Counted from the stretch's first letter, positions 26,684 through 36,378 are shown. The stretch is DNA of 64,000 nt from Vibrio caribbeanicus ATCC BAA-2122 (GCF_000165125.1 NZ_AEIU01000052.1:1-64000); one strand, 5' to 3'. The notes: generated by a model from the sequence alone, not told the origin. A program made the numbers and translations.

Positions 26684-28169
26684 CTTTTGATTCCTCCATT
26701 GCTTTAAATAAAGTCACCAGTTTTTGGTAGCGGGCATATTTTTTTTGATAATAATGTTTTTTTGAAAGCTGGGGTTCAAAGTGACGAACATCGCTTTCAA
26801 AATGGCTGATCGCAGAAACGACATCGGCATAATCTCCTGCACCCACCATCGCAATGGTTGCTGCACCCAATGCGCCAGTTTCTTGTACATTTGGAATTTC
26901 AACTTTCATCCCCGTAACATTCGCGAGCATTTGCATCCAAACATCGGATGCAGTTGGCCCGCCAGTAACCCGCAACACATCCGTATTAGGGAAACGATGC
27001 TTCATTCTATTCAAATGCAGATTGTGACAGAATAAAATGCCTTCCCAAACAGCTTTTACCAGGTCGCCTCGAGTGTGGTGCGACTGCAAACCATAAAAGC
27101 CTGAACGGAGGCCAAGGCCTTGGTTAGAGCCATAGAGAAAAGGCACGAAAAGTACGTCATGTTCCTCATCGATGACCTCAGTGACTTCTTTAGCAATGGT
27201 ATCGTGGTCAAAGGCATTTTCATCGCCAAAGTAGCGGCAAAACCATTCATAATTACTGGCTGAAGTCGGGCTTGCCTCATGTACGATATATTGGTTTGCT
27301 ATGGCGTGGTAGCCATAGACAAAATTGTATTCTTCTTGTGTGACTTTATCAGTGATGCCTGAGGTAACCGACCACGTTCCCATCACATAATTGAGTTTCT
27401 CGTTATCGGCATTAATGCCCGAGCAGAGCGCAGTCGAGACGACATCAAATAGTCCGCCGTAGACGGGAGTTCCGGGAGCTAAACGAGTTTTGAGTGCGGC
27501 TTCGTCGGTAATGTACCCTGCAAGATTATCGGAAGCGATAATTGGTGGAAGGGCTTCCCACATTTCTTCGATACCAAACATACTCAGAAGGTTTTTGTCG
27601 TAATCACTTGTCTGGGCGTTGAAAAAATTACTCTCAGACATATTTGTTAGCTCGGCATGGACTGAACCTGTAAGTCGATAGCGTAAATAATCGTGAGCCA
27701 TAAAGATAGCACCGACATTTTTATAGTTGTCTGGTTCGTGTTCCTTTAACCAACGCATAATCGAAACAGGATGGCCTGTCCATAATGTTTGTTTGGTGGT
27801 TGGGTAAATTTCTGTATTTAGGCCTTCTTGGTGCCATTGTTTAACAATCGACAATGAGCGGCTATCTGAAGACAAAATACCATTGCGTAGATTATCTCCT
27901 TTTTTATCGATAAGGTATACACCTTTACCCTGCGCGGAAATACTGATCCCTTTGATTTTCGTCGGACAAATATCCGTTGTATCTAGAAGATTATTGATGG
28001 CGCTACATGCATCGCTCCACAAATGGTCGAGGTTTCGCTCTACCCAGCCTGGCTTTTCAGTGATAACACTGGCACTGACTTTGGCAAGGCCATGTAATTC
28101 TCCTGCACTGTCATAAAGTCCAGCTTTCATAAACGTGCCACCAGAGTCCAACCCGATGAAATAATTCAT
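26673..28169 (-). CDS. lyxK: FGGY carbohydrate kinase, LyxK type (3-keto-L-gulonate / L-xylulose kinase)
   Basis: A 498-residue FGGY kinase, same length as E. coli LyxK and closely similar throughout (GLDSGGTFMKAGLYD, GISISAQGKGVYLIDK, LSSDSRSLSIVKQW, QTLWTGHPVSIMRWLKEHEP, GGLFDVVSTALCSGI, VMGTWSVTSGIT, VHEASPTSASNYEWF, LRVTGGPTASDVWMQM). The catalytic aspartate is in GGLFDVV. It phosphorylates 3-keto-L-gulonate, and probably L-xylulose, with ATP. It is followed by an overlapping UlaD-type decarboxylase, which supports 3-keto-L-gulonate as its substrate here. Confidence 0.92.
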   Translation of the reverse strand: MNYFIGLDSGGTFMKAGLYDSAGELHGLAKVSASVITEKPGWVERNLDHLWSDACSAINNLLDTTDICPTKIKGISISAQGKGVYLIDKKGDNLRNGILSSDSRSLSIVKQWHQEGLNTEIYPTTKQTLWTGHPVSIMRWLKEHEPDNYKNVGAIFMAHDYLRYRLTGSVHAELTNMSESNFFNAQTSDYDKNLLSMFGIEEMWEALPPIIASDNLAGYITDEAALKTRLAPGTPVYGGLFDVVSTALCSGINADNEKLNYVMGTWSVTSGITDKVTQEEYNFVYGYHAIANQYIVHEASPTSASNYEWFCRYFGDENAFDHDTIAKEVTEVIDEEHDVLFVPFLYGSNQGLGLRSGFYGLQSHHTRGDLVKAVWEGILFCHNLHLNRMKHRFPNTDVLRVTGGPTASDVWMQMLANVTGMKVEIPNVQETGALGAATIAMVGAGDYADVVSAISHFESDVRHFEPQLSKKHYYQKKYARYQKLVTLFKAMEESKDAE

Positions 28170-28220
28170 TAATCGTTTACCTCATAATCTATCTAAGTCC
28201 AATATGGCTCTACTATCGTT

Positions 28221-29054
28221 TTATTGGTGTTCAAATATTGAACTCAATAGCTCGGCGAGCCCAGCTTCACTATCGTGATCATGCTCTGTGACAAGTTGAG
28301 CATGTTCTTTGACCCCATCGGCGGAATTTTTCATCGCAATTCCAAGCCCAGCATATTGCAGCATAGAGAGGTCATTAAAATTATCACCTACTGCGACTAC
28401 CTGACTCGAACTAACGCCTATTTTTTTTACATACCGTTCTAGTGCTGTGCCTTTGACATTACCCTTCATGGCAAAGTCGAATCGATTTACCCATGAGCGC
28501 TCCGCTGTGAAATGCTCTTGAACTAGGGCTTCTGACATAAAGTCTTTAAGTGCCTCTTGGCTGCCTTCAACGACAAATTTCCACACGTGATTGGTGTTGA
28601 GTATCTCGTTGTGGAAGTCGTCTACTTTTTGAATGTTTGGCTTTAGATGTCCTTGATACTGTTCAGACCATAACTTGAGGCGTTCCATATACTCGATGGG
28701 CCTAGAGTTGGAATACAGCATTGCATCAGCGATATAGACGACTAAATTAAGCTGGTACGAGTTTGCTAGGTGAAGGAAATTAGCCGCAAGATCTTTTGGG
28801 ATGGCATTATGTTGGATAACTTTTTCTGACTGGTAGTCATATTCGTAAGTGCCATTACAGCAAATGATTGTTGTATCTAAACCCAGTTCATAATAATAAG
28901 GTTTTGCAGCAGTGTGGTGTCGCCCAGTGACAAGAATGACGTGGGTGGGACCACTGTGTATCGACGTTATGGTGTCTCTTAGTTGTTGGCTGATCTTTCC
29001 TTTCGAATTAAGAACAGTACCATCCAGATCCAGAGCTAATACGTTGTACATCAT
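28221..29054 (-). CDS. Cof-type HAD phosphatase
   Basis: A 277-residue HAD hydrolase with a C2 cap. The nucleophile motif is LDLDGTVLNSKG (D10 and D12 of the [13 protein letters not shown] start), with ILVTGRH, K in AMKGNVKG and the metal motif VGDNFNDLSML. Such proteins dephosphorylate sugar phosphates and other small phosphoesters; YidA and YbjI are relatives. The start overlaps the ulaF-type stop by one base (TAATG). In this operon it may remove dead-end phosphosugars (inference). A second ATG follows at once and could be used. Confidence 0.85.
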   Translation of the reverse strand: MMYNVLALDLDGTVLNSKGKISQQLRDTITSIHSGPTHVILVTGRHHTAAKPYYYELGLDTTIICCNGTYEYDYQSEKVIQHNAIPKDLAANFLHLANSYQLNLVVYIADAMLYSNSRPIEYMERLKLWSEQYQGHLKPNIQKVDDFHNEILNTNHVWKFVVEGSQEALKDFMSEALVQEHFTAERSWVNRFDFAMKGNVKGTALERYVKKIGVSSSQVVAVGDNFNDLSMLQYAGLGIAMKNSADGVKEHAQLVTEHDHDSEAGLAELLSSIFEHQ

Positions 29055-29752
29055 TATCCCTTTTTCTGTCCGTAATAAGCATCTTTGCCATGTTTACGGT
29101 TGTAGTGCTTGTCGAGTAATTCGTCTTGAATTCTTATCGAAGCATTAAGTATGCGAGTACTTGTCGCCATCGCTGCAATTTCTTCTAGCACTACGGCATT
29201 GTGCACTGCATCAAATGCATCCTTACCCCATGAAAAAGGTGCATGTCCTGAAATAATTGCACTAGGTAGTGCAGTAGGGTCAAGTTGGCGTTTGCCAAAC
29301 TCCTCGACAATAACTTTGCCGGTATTCAACTCATAGTCATGCTGGATTTCGTCGGCAGATAACTGTCGAGTACAAGGTATGTCACCATAAAAATAATCAG
29401 CATGAGTTGTGCCTAAAGCAGGAATATCGAGCCCAGCTTGAGCCCATATGGTTGCATTTCTTGAATGGGTATGAACTATACCGCCTATGGTATCAAAAGC
29501 TCGGTAGAGCTCGACATGGGTAGGGGTGTCGCTTGAGGGATTAAGGCTACCCTCGATAATGTTGCCATCCAGATCGATCACCACGATATCATCGACCGAC
29601 ATGGTTTCGTAAGAAACACCTGATGGCTTAATAGCGATCACGCCTCTCTCTCTATCTATTTCGGATACATTCCCCCATGTAAATGTAACTAAGCCGTAAG
29701 AGGGCAACTGTAAATTCGCTTCCAAAACACGTCGTTTAAGTTCGTTATACAT
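29054..29752 (-). CDS. ulaF: L-ribulose-5-phosphate 4-epimerase (UlaF/SgbE/AraD type)
   Basis: A 232-residue class II aldolase-fold epimerase. It has [54 protein letters not shown] (zinc histidines), [16 protein letters not shown] and the C-terminal [14 protein letters not shown] typical of the AraD/UlaF/SgbE group. It converts L-ribulose-5-P to D-xylulose-5-P, which enters the pentose phosphate pathway. Placed with UlaD- and UlaE-type genes, the ascorbate-pathway role is favoured over arabinose. Confidence 0.92.
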   Translation of the reverse strand: MYNELKRRVLEANLQLPSYGLVTFTWGNVSEIDRERGVIAIKPSGVSYETMSVDDIVVIDLDGNIIEGSLNPSSDTPTHVELYRAFDTIGGIVHTHSRNATIWAQAGLDIPALGTTHADYFYGDIPCTRQLSADEIQHDYELNTGKVIVEEFGKRQLDPTALPSAIISGHAPFSWGKDAFDAVHNAVVLEEIAAMATSTRILNASIRIQDELLDKHYNRKHGKDAYYGQKKG

Positions 29753-29879
29753 ATAAACACCTTTAAATTAGTGACTTGCTCTGATGGCTTTGACAAGGTT
29801 GTTGCGTTTTATCAGACCAAGCCACTGTATAAAATTGTTTTATCCATCCACAGCTGTGAGGGCATGTGGTAGGTTAGTT

Positions 29880-31007
29880 TTAATCCAAAAAGCGGATGTA
29901 GTTAGGTGCTGGCACCTCAATGACTTCATCCGTCATTTTGATGATTCCTGTCTCAATATCTCGATCGAAAACAATGACATTTCCCGTGTCTTGGTTGGAA
30001 ATAATGGCAGCCTTACCACAAGGAGATATGGCGAAATGACGCGGGAACTTGCCATTGGTTGGTACGATATCCACACGTGTCAGTTCGCCTGTCTCTGATA
30101 CTTTGAAGATCGCAATAGAATTATCTCCACGGTTAGATACGTAGAGGAACTTGGCATCTGGAGAAAGCTTTATCTCTGAAACATAACTAATCTGATCGAG
30201 GTTTTCGATCGTCGACTCGTATTGGAATGGGATCAAACGCGGTTTAATGCTGTCAGGATCTGAATGATCCAATTTAGCCGCACAAACGGTGTTGAACAAT
30301 TCGTTTGATACGTAGCAAATATCTAATGTAGGATGAAGGACCATATGCCTTGGCCCAGAGCCGGGCTCGAATTCGATCCAAGTTTCCCTAGTTAGCTGGC
30401 GAGTTTCTTTGTTCCAACGGTATTGGAAAACGGCGTTTTCACCTAGATCTGGGATAAACACCCAGTCATGCCAAAAATGGGCACAATGTGCGTGAGGACC
30501 GACTTGGCGGTTACCCCAGTGATCCTCCCGATTCTCTACTTGTCGCCATTGCTCTTCGGGACGATAGAATTGTTTAAAGCTCTGAATCACTTCACCCAAC
30601 TTACCATTTTCATCAACGTCGACGACATCAATAATGGCATCCCAGTAGTTGATCACAATCGCGGCATCTCGATTGGGAGAGAAAGAGATATAGCAAGTAG
30701 ATTTACCGTTAGCCCTAAAACTACTGATCTCAACCAGGCTACCATCATTTTGGACCTCATATTGAACAACGGTGCCATTTTCGCGAATGGTCTCTAAAAT
30801 AGCATACAGATACTTTTTATCTGGGCTTGGGATCAATACCGCTGGGTTTGTCGCAGCTACTGAATCATTGACGATCAACTTGCCTGCTTTGGTCAATGTT
30901 GCACAGTACATGCCTTCACCTGGCTTTGGTGAGTAGGGTTGGTGCGCCAAAGCGTCAATATCGCTATATGTGCCGATGACTAGTTGATAATTTTTTTCTA
31001 AATTCAT
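29880..31007 (-). CDS. Beta-propeller lactonase family protein (6-phosphogluconolactonase Pgl-like)
   Basis: A 375-residue cytoplasmic seven-bladed propeller (PF10282-type). Blade repeats include SPDKKYLYAILE, FSPNRDAAIVINYW, SGPRHMVLHPTLDICYVSNEL, LSPDAKFLYVSNRGDNSIAIFK and KFPRHFAISPCGKAAIISNQDT. VGPHAHCAHFW is the family HxH-containing segment. No signal peptide. In this operon it probably opens a sugar lactone before kinase action, for example a gulono- or keto-gulono-lactone (inference); the true substrate cannot be read. A 127-base gap separates it from the ulaF-type gene. Confidence 0.82.
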   Translation of the reverse strand: MNLEKNYQLVIGTYSDIDALAHQPYSPKPGEGMYCATLTKAGKLIVNDSVAATNPAVLIPSPDKKYLYAILETIRENGTVVQYEVQNDGSLVEISSFRANGKSTCYISFSPNRDAAIVINYWDAIIDVVDVDENGKLGEVIQSFKQFYRPEEQWRQVENREDHWGNRQVGPHAHCAHFWHDWVFIPDLGENAVFQYRWNKETRQLTRETWIEFEPGSGPRHMVLHPTLDICYVSNELFNTVCAAKLDHSDPDSIKPRLIPFQYESTIENLDQISYVSEIKLSPDAKFLYVSNRGDNSIAIFKVSETGELTRVDIVPTNGKFPRHFAISPCGKAAIISNQDTGNVIVFDRDIETGIIKMTDEVIEVPAPNYIRFLD

Positions 31008-31036
31008 AACAATACCTAATTTCTGTTGAATTAAAA

Positions 31037-31909
31037 TTAACCTTTTACTGCGCCGGCAGTCATGCCTGTAATGATTTGTTTTGAAGCGACAAAAGTAAAA
31101 ATAATGGGTGGGACTGCTAATAACATTCCAGTGGCCATAATGACGCCCCAGTCAATGTCGTACTCGGTTAATGAATTAACGATGGTGACAGGGACGGTCC
31201 TTGTATCCCTTTGTAGTAATGCGTTAGCGAGTAGAAACTCGTTCCAAGCTATACGAAATGTAAAGATTGCAGCGGCAGCTAAACCGGGTTTAATGATTGG
31301 TAAAACGACGAGGAAAAAGATCTGTAACGGATTCGCACCGTCGACTTTAGCTGCTTCTTCTAGTGGCATCGGTACTTGAACTATGAAACTCTGGAGAATC
31401 CAAATCACGAAGGGCAGGTTCATAGCAACATAAAGCAAAATAATTCCGCTATAGGTGCCATCAAGTTGATAGTCGAAGGTCCAAATACCAAATACTGGAA
31501 CAAGTAAAACCGCTGGTGGTACCATTCGCATCATCAAGGTTGTCAGAGATACAACGCCTCTGCCCATAAACCTGAATCTCACTAGTGAGTAGGCAGCCAT
31601 ACACCCAATGATGAGGGTTATTGCTGTCGATACCAGAGCGATGAAGATAGAGTTACCTAATGAACGGGTAAACGTAGGACTACAGAAATCGACATGCTCA
31701 GGTTCATACCAAAGAACATCACATAAGACGGTTTCATAATTTTGGAGAGTGGGTGTAAAAAATAAACCACTCATATCATTCATGATATCAACATTTTGTT
31801 TAAATGATGTCATTATCATAAGTAATATAGGTCCAATCGACATGACGACCAAAGCAACTAATAATGCGTAAAATGCAGGGTTTTGCTTATTTTCCTTTAT
31901 TTTTTTCAT
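31037..31909 (-). CDS. CUT1 ABC sugar transporter permease (MalG/UgpE type)
   Basis: A 290-residue permease with six predicted spans. The coupling (EAA) motif is EEAAKVDGANPLQIFFLVVLP, then IIKPGLAAAAIFTFRIAWNEFL. The start overlaps the first permease stop by one base. It forms the heterodimeric channel with the 31909-32826 protein. A periplasmic insertion between spans 1 and 2 holds two cysteines (TVLCDVLWYEPEHVDFCSP), which could make a disulfide. Confidence 0.92.
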   Translation of the reverse strand: MKKIKENKQNPAFYALLVALVVMSIGPILLMIMTSFKQNVDIMNDMSGLFFTPTLQNYETVLCDVLWYEPEHVDFCSPTFTRSLGNSIFIALVSTAITLIIGCMAAYSLVRFRFMGRGVVSLTTLMMRMVPPAVLLVPVFGIWTFDYQLDGTYSGIILLYVAMNLPFVIWILQSFIVQVPMPLEEAAKVDGANPLQIFFLVVLPIIKPGLAAAAIFTFRIAWNEFLLANALLQRDTRTVPVTIVNSLTEYDIDWGVIMATGMLLAVPPIIFTFVASKQIITGMTAGAVKG

Positions 31910-32826
31910 TATTCTTCATCCTCATTTATAAGCGTTTTCTTGGCAGTTCTTTTTTCATTAAACTTGTTATAAATAAACATGGTTAATGTGAGTACGAGAA
32001 GAACAATTAGTAATAGATTTGACATGGTTGCAGCCATACCTAATTCTCTAAACTCAGACGCTGTGCGAGAAATTCTAAGAGCGAGAATCTCAGTTGATAG
32101 ACCTGGCCCTCCATTTGTCATTACTAAAATAACTTCAAGCACCTTAAATGCATCGATTAATCTCAGTAGACACGTGACAATTAATACAGGAAGCATCAAA
32201 GGAATTTTGATATAGAGGATTTGTTGCCAAGCTGTTGCTCCATCAATACGAGCGGCTTCCAACGTCGATTTGGGTAAAGATTGCAGCGCTGCAAGAGACA
32301 GGATGAAAATAAAGGGTGTCCATTGCCAGATATCAGCAATGATAATGGATGTTAAAGACCAGCTTGGGTCAGACAGCCAAGGAATAGACTCAAAACCAAG
32401 CGCATTTAACGTTCGGTTAAATATCCCAATGGTCGGGTGATACATGTATCGCCACATTAGTCCAACAACAATAGGTGCTATCATCATTGGTAATATGAAA
32501 ATTGTTCTTAGTAGAGATAAACCTCGAATATTTCGGTCAAGCAATAATGCTAAGCCAACACCGATAAACATTTCGATAGTTACAACAAAAAAAGCAAATT
32601 TTAATGTGACACCAAGAGATTCACGGAATGAAGGATCAAAAAATAAAGTGGTATAGTTTCTAAACCCAACCCACTCAGCTTCGCTAATTAATTGACTTGG
32701 ATTCCACTCTAAAAAGCTCGCATATATCATGTAAACAATTGGATAAAGCAGTCCAAATAATAATACTATCCCCGCCGGAAATAAGAACATATACGGCGTC
32801 ATGCGATTTAAATTATTAAATTTCAT
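31909..32826 (-). CDS. CUT1 ABC sugar transporter permease (MalF/UgpA type)
   Basis: A 305-residue permease from the MKFNNLNRM start; an upstream TTG at 32847 is less likely because AGG sits 10 bases before the ATG at 32826. It has six spans and the EAA motif LEAARIDGATAWQQILYIKIPLM. LRTIFILPMMIAPIVVGLMWRYMY and TNGGPGLSTEIL are typical of CUT1 first permeases. It is followed without a gap by the second permease. Confidence 0.92.
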   Translation of the reverse strand: MKFNNLNRMTPYMFLFPAGIVLLFGLLYPIVYMIYASFLEWNPSQLISEAEWVGFRNYTTLFFDPSFRESLGVTLKFAFFVVTIEMFIGVGLALLLDRNIRGLSLLRTIFILPMMIAPIVVGLMWRYMYHPTIGIFNRTLNALGFESIPWLSDPSWSLTSIIIADIWQWTPFIFILSLAALQSLPKSTLEAARIDGATAWQQILYIKIPLMLPVLIVTCLLRLIDAFKVLEVILVMTNGGPGLSTEILALRISRTASEFRELGMAATMSNLLLIVLLVLTLTMFIYNKFNEKRTAKKTLINEDEE

Positions 32827-32900
32827 TAAAACATACCTAATGTACAAGGAGTAATAGGTACTTCACCATATGACTATATAGTGAAGTACCTTGCTATGAA

Positions 32901-34250
32901 TTACTTAGCTTCACTCCAAGAATAGTATTTTGCATCTGACATAATTTTCTCAGCACGCTTAGCAACGCCATCAAGGGCTTCTTGAATATCTATATCTTCA
33001 GTGAGCACTTTTGATAGTGTTGTTCCAAGGTCGGAGTTGATTTTCCCCCAAACAGGGATAATCGGGCGCCAATCTGGATCAGCATATTTTAGTGCTTCAC
33101 CAAAGATCTTCATGTGAGGGAACTTAGCATTGACCTCTGCATCAAAGTGCGTTGAGTAACGTGATGGGTTTCCGCCTTGCAGCGCGATCAGTTTGTCGAC
33201 TTTTTTCGATGTTAGCCATTGCATTAGCAAAAATGCCGCTTCTTTGTGCTGAGCATTTTTGGGAATTCCAATACCAAACCCACCTGTTTGCGATGCTTGT
33301 TTAACGCCTTTTGGATGCGGAGCCCACGCAACTTTTCCGACCACTTTTGAACGAGTAGGGTCGTTAACTTGCCCAGCAAACACCGTTGAATCAAGGAACA
33401 TTGCAGACTCACCTTGTAGGAAGGACGTTCCCGCCTCAGCAAAACCAAACGTCTTAGCGCCTTCTGCACCACAGTTAACGATCTTCTTAAGTGCTTTCGC
33501 TGCCTCTACTCCCTGCGCATTATTTAAGATTGGTTTCCACTGATCATCAAAAATGCGTCCACCTAATGGTGCTAAGTGAAGTAAGAAGGCATGAGAGGCG
33601 TGATGTCCAGAAGCCGCTCGGGAAGCGAGTCCGCCCATTCCTGGCTCTAACTTAGGTATTTCACATGCAAGTTTAAGTAGCTCATGATAATTCTCAGGGA
33701 CTTTGAGGTTGTGCTTTTCAAAGATATCTTTGCGATAACCCAAAATAGAGGTTTCTGCACCAAAGGGTAAGCCAAACAAGGAACCTGTAGGACCTTTTAG
33801 ATAGCCTTTTTTACCACCAGCGACACCAATATTGGCAACATAACCGTCGATTAAGTCTTCCGCATCGAAATTAGGGTCGGCAAGGGCTGGGTTCATGAAG
33901 TATTTCGCGAGGTTCTCAAGTTGATCGGCATAAACGTAATCAGCCTTGGAGAAAACAACGTAAGCGATAAGGTCGTAGTCCCCTTTACGTTTGGTCAACT
34001 CTAAGGTTTGCTTTTCACGCATACGAAGATATTGGAGTTGGTCAACTTCCACATTGATCCCTGTTTCTTTCGTAAACTCAGGTAAGACTTTCATCACCGC
34101 CTTGTAGTGCGGGTGAGCGGGGAAGTTAACAACTAGTGTTGTATTTTTATATTCATCGTATGGGCTTGCGGAAGACATTGTTGCGAATGTTCCGGTCGCC
34201 AATGCCACGACGGTTGCTTTACAAAAAATCCTTTTCAAATATATAAGCAT
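32901..34250 (-). CDS. Sugar ABC transporter periplasmic binding protein
   Basis: A 449-residue family 1 solute-binding protein. The ATG at 34250 is chosen because GGAGG lies 6 bases upstream and a signal peptide follows directly (MLIYLKRIFCKATVVALATG, cleavage near MSSASP, residues 20-30). The open frame extends further upstream without a ribosome binding site. The mature part has EFTKETGINVEVDQLQYLRM, LPFGAETSILGYRKDIFEKH, GQVNDPTRSKVVGKVAWAPHP and a tryptophan-rich end. It captures the imported sugar or sugar acid and delivers it to the two permeases. Ligand not determinable by eye. Confidence 0.9.
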   Translation of the reverse strand: MLIYLKRIFCKATVVALATGTFATMSSASPYDEYKNTTLVVNFPAHPHYKAVMKVLPEFTKETGINVEVDQLQYLRMREKQTLELTKRKGDYDLIAYVVFSKADYVYADQLENLAKYFMNPALADPNFDAEDLIDGYVANIGVAGGKKGYLKGPTGSLFGLPFGAETSILGYRKDIFEKHNLKVPENYHELLKLACEIPKLEPGMGGLASRAASGHHASHAFLLHLAPLGGRIFDDQWKPILNNAQGVEAAKALKKIVNCGAEGAKTFGFAEAGTSFLQGESAMFLDSTVFAGQVNDPTRSKVVGKVAWAPHPKGVKQASQTGGFGIGIPKNAQHKEAAFLLMQWLTSKKVDKLIALQGGNPSRYSTHFDAEVNAKFPHMKIFGEALKYADPDWRPIIPVWGKINSDLGTTLSKVLTEDIDIQEALDGVAKRAEKIMSDAKYYSWSEAK

Positions 34251-34317
34251 GTTGCCTCCAATAGAGAAAAGTAAATGTTCGGGTTTTGAGGGTGTATGTT
34301 CTAATTGACCAAAATGA

Positions 34318-35406
34318 TTAATAAATGGCCTCTTCCGTATCTTTGTCGAAGACATAAATATCTTTAGGGTCCACTTTAAATCGCACGGTCTTGCCAACTT
34401 TGAAGTCATGTAAAGAGTCAACCTCAACCATGAAACGCTGTCCTTGTACTTCTGAAATGAGAACGGATTGTGTTCCTATATACTCGTTAACATTGATGGT
34501 AAAAGTGATCGCATTTTCTATATCTGAGTCACTGCCTGGGGTAAGAGCAGATGGTCTGATCCCAATAATTGCTTCAGGGGTTTGTGGAAGACTTTTCGCT
34601 GTAGAGAGGTGGGGTAGTTCAAATTTTATGTTCTCTCCAAGTGCATAAAACTTATCGTTAATTTTTTCAACGGTCAGTTGCAGAAAGTTCATTGGCGGCA
34701 TGCCAATAAATCCGGCAACGAATTTGTTGCTAGGCTTTTCAAACAGTTCTCTAGGTGTACCATGTTGTTGAATGTAGCCATCTTTCATCACGACGATGCG
34801 ATCGGCAAGCGTCATGGCTTCGATTTGGTCGTGAGTTACATAGATAATGTTCTTTTTAATGTTTTTACTCATCATCGCCAACTCTGCACGCATTTGCCCA
34901 CGAAGTTTGGCATCAAGATTAGACAAGGGTTCGTCCATCAGTAAGGTCGAAGAATTTCGCACCAAGGCTCGACCCATTGCAACGCGTTGTCTTTGACCAC
35001 CAGATAGTTCAGCGGGTTTACGATAGAGATACTCTTTGAGACCAAGCATTTCAGCGACTTCAGTAACGCGTTTTTTGATGTCATCTTTAGGATGTTTTGC
35101 AAGCCTTAGCGCGAAAGACATATTTTTGAAAACGTCCATATGCGGGTACAAGGCATAGTCTTGGAACACCATGGCAATATCGCGATCAATGGGTTCTAAG
35201 TCAGAAATACACTTGCCATCCATTTCTATCGTACCATCGGTAACTGTCTCTAGGCCCGCAATCATCCTTAATGTGGTCGATTTACCACAACCAGATGGAC
35301 CAACGAACACAGTGAATTCATTATCTTCCATAGTCAGATCGATTTGGCGAATAACCTCTGTCGACTGGTATTTTTTGGTGAGTTTATTTAGGGTAATTAA
35401 AGGCAT
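34318..35406 (-). CDS. Sugar ABC transporter ATPase (MsmX/UgpC type)
   Basis: A 362-residue MalK-type ATPase: Walker A GPSGCGKST, Q-loop AMVFQDYALYPHM, signature LSGGQRQRVAMGRALVR, Walker B LLMDEPLSNLDAKLR, H-loop IYVTHDQIEAM, then a TOBE-like regulatory domain from about 235. It energises the permease pair. It begins 6 bases after the gntR stop and precedes the binding-protein gene by 67 bases, an unusual order for a CUT1 operon (ATPase first). Confidence 0.93.
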   Translation of the reverse strand: MPLITLNKLTKKYQSTEVIRQIDLTMEDNEFTVFVGPSGCGKSTTLRMIAGLETVTDGTIEMDGKCISDLEPIDRDIAMVFQDYALYPHMDVFKNMSFALRLAKHPKDDIKKRVTEVAEMLGLKEYLYRKPAELSGGQRQRVAMGRALVRNSSTLLMDEPLSNLDAKLRGQMRAELAMMSKNIKKNIIYVTHDQIEAMTLADRIVVMKDGYIQQHGTPRELFEKPSNKFVAGFIGMPPMNFLQLTVEKINDKFYALGENIKFELPHLSTAKSLPQTPEAIIGIRPSALTPGSDSDIENAITFTINVNEYIGTQSVLISEVQGQRFMVEVDSLHDFKVGKTVRFKVDPKDIYVFDKDTEEAIY

Positions 35407-35412
35407 ACATTG

Positions 35413-36144
35413 TTACTCGTTATCTGTATTTTGCATGATGAATGTTGATTTGAAGATGCTATCAACATGCCCCAAAATGGAACGCTCTGCGGCGTCAGGA
35501 TCATGATTTTTCAACGATCTTAAAATTTGGTGATGTTCGCGTAGACTTCGTACGGTTGATTTTTCGTCTGATAAAACCGCGGTCCTGTGCTCAAGAGCGT
35601 AGGAGTAGACTTCAATGGCGATTTTCGATAGCAGTGTATTTCGGCAAGCTTGATAGATTATGGTATGGAATTCCCTATCTGAGACTTGAAAGGCAATGTG
35701 GTCATCGGTCACCGTTTCTTGATATTCAATCAGCGTAGAGAGTTTGTCTAAATCTTCTTGACTGATATTGATTGCAGCTGAGCGCAGTATTGCTGACTCA
35801 ATCACTTTTCTCGTCTCTACGATGGTTAAGACGTCGTAGTCTTGTAGAGAGTCTAAAATATTATTAGATTGAACGATTTGTTCTGACCCTATCGCTACCG
35901 TACTCTTTTTACCCCGAGAGATAGCAATAATTCCTTTTTGACTGAGTAGGCTAAGCGCACCACGTATTGTCTCTCTACTGACGTTATACGATTTGGCAAG
36001 ATCTCGTTCAGATGGCAAAGGTTCACCCTCTTTGATCATTTGAGACACGATCAAAGCACTCAACTTGTCGGCAATTTGCGCTTTGAGCGTCAACCGAGAC
36101 ACATTTGAACTTTCGTTCGGCATATCAGTAAGTTTGAGCGGCAT
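35413..36144 (-). CDS. GntR-family regulator (FadR/FCD subfamily) of the sugar operon
   Basis: A 243-residue regulator. The winged helix (about 15-85) has GEPLPSERDLAKSYNVSRETIRGALSLLSQKGII. The all-helical FCD domain (about 100-235) carries the metal/ligand residues expected in FADR-type proteins (FQVSDREFHTIIYQACRN, then LREHHQILRSL and ERSILGHVDS). The ATG follows AGAGGGAAG. It is the first gene of an eleven-gene minus-strand operon and is presumably its autoregulated repressor; the candidate operator is at 36379. Confidence 0.92.
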   Translation of the reverse strand: MPLKLTDMPNESSNVSRLTLKAQIADKLSALIVSQMIKEGEPLPSERDLAKSYNVSRETIRGALSLLSQKGIIAISRGKKSTVAIGSEQIVQSNNILDSLQDYDVLTIVETRKVIESAILRSAAINISQEDLDKLSTLIEYQETVTDDHIAFQVSDREFHTIIYQACRNTLLSKIAIEVYSYALEHRTAVLSDEKSTVRSLREHHQILRSLKNHDPDAAERSILGHVDSIFKSTFIMQNTDNE

Positions 36145-36190
36145 TTACTTCCCTCTATCTGGCGCCTGTTCTGTTGAGTTCACTGGCATT

Positions 36191-36201
36191 GAATTAATAC
36201 C
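36191..36201. promoter_or_regulatory. Weaker copy of the GntR operator candidate
   Basis: GAATTAATACC matches ten of twelve positions of the palindrome at 36379-36390, 50 bases upstream of the gntR start. It could be a secondary site. Confidence 0.3.
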
Positions 36202-36378
36202 AGTTTGCTCTCTGCTTGTCCGTTTCTAACGTCACACTTGTTTTTAAAATGTTAACTGAGGGTAAAATAACCAGACTTTGATGCTTATTTCAACAGCTAG
36301 TGAGGATTTAATGGCCACTTATTGACCTAGTTATCATAAAATGCCCTTTTATAGAATAATGTCTTGTTTATCTGGTAC

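Noticed and set aside
34251-34427. N-terminal extension of the sugar-binding protein (open frame upstream of 34250)
   Set aside because: GGAGG precedes the ATG at 34250 and the signal peptide begins there; the extension also overlaps the ATPase end.
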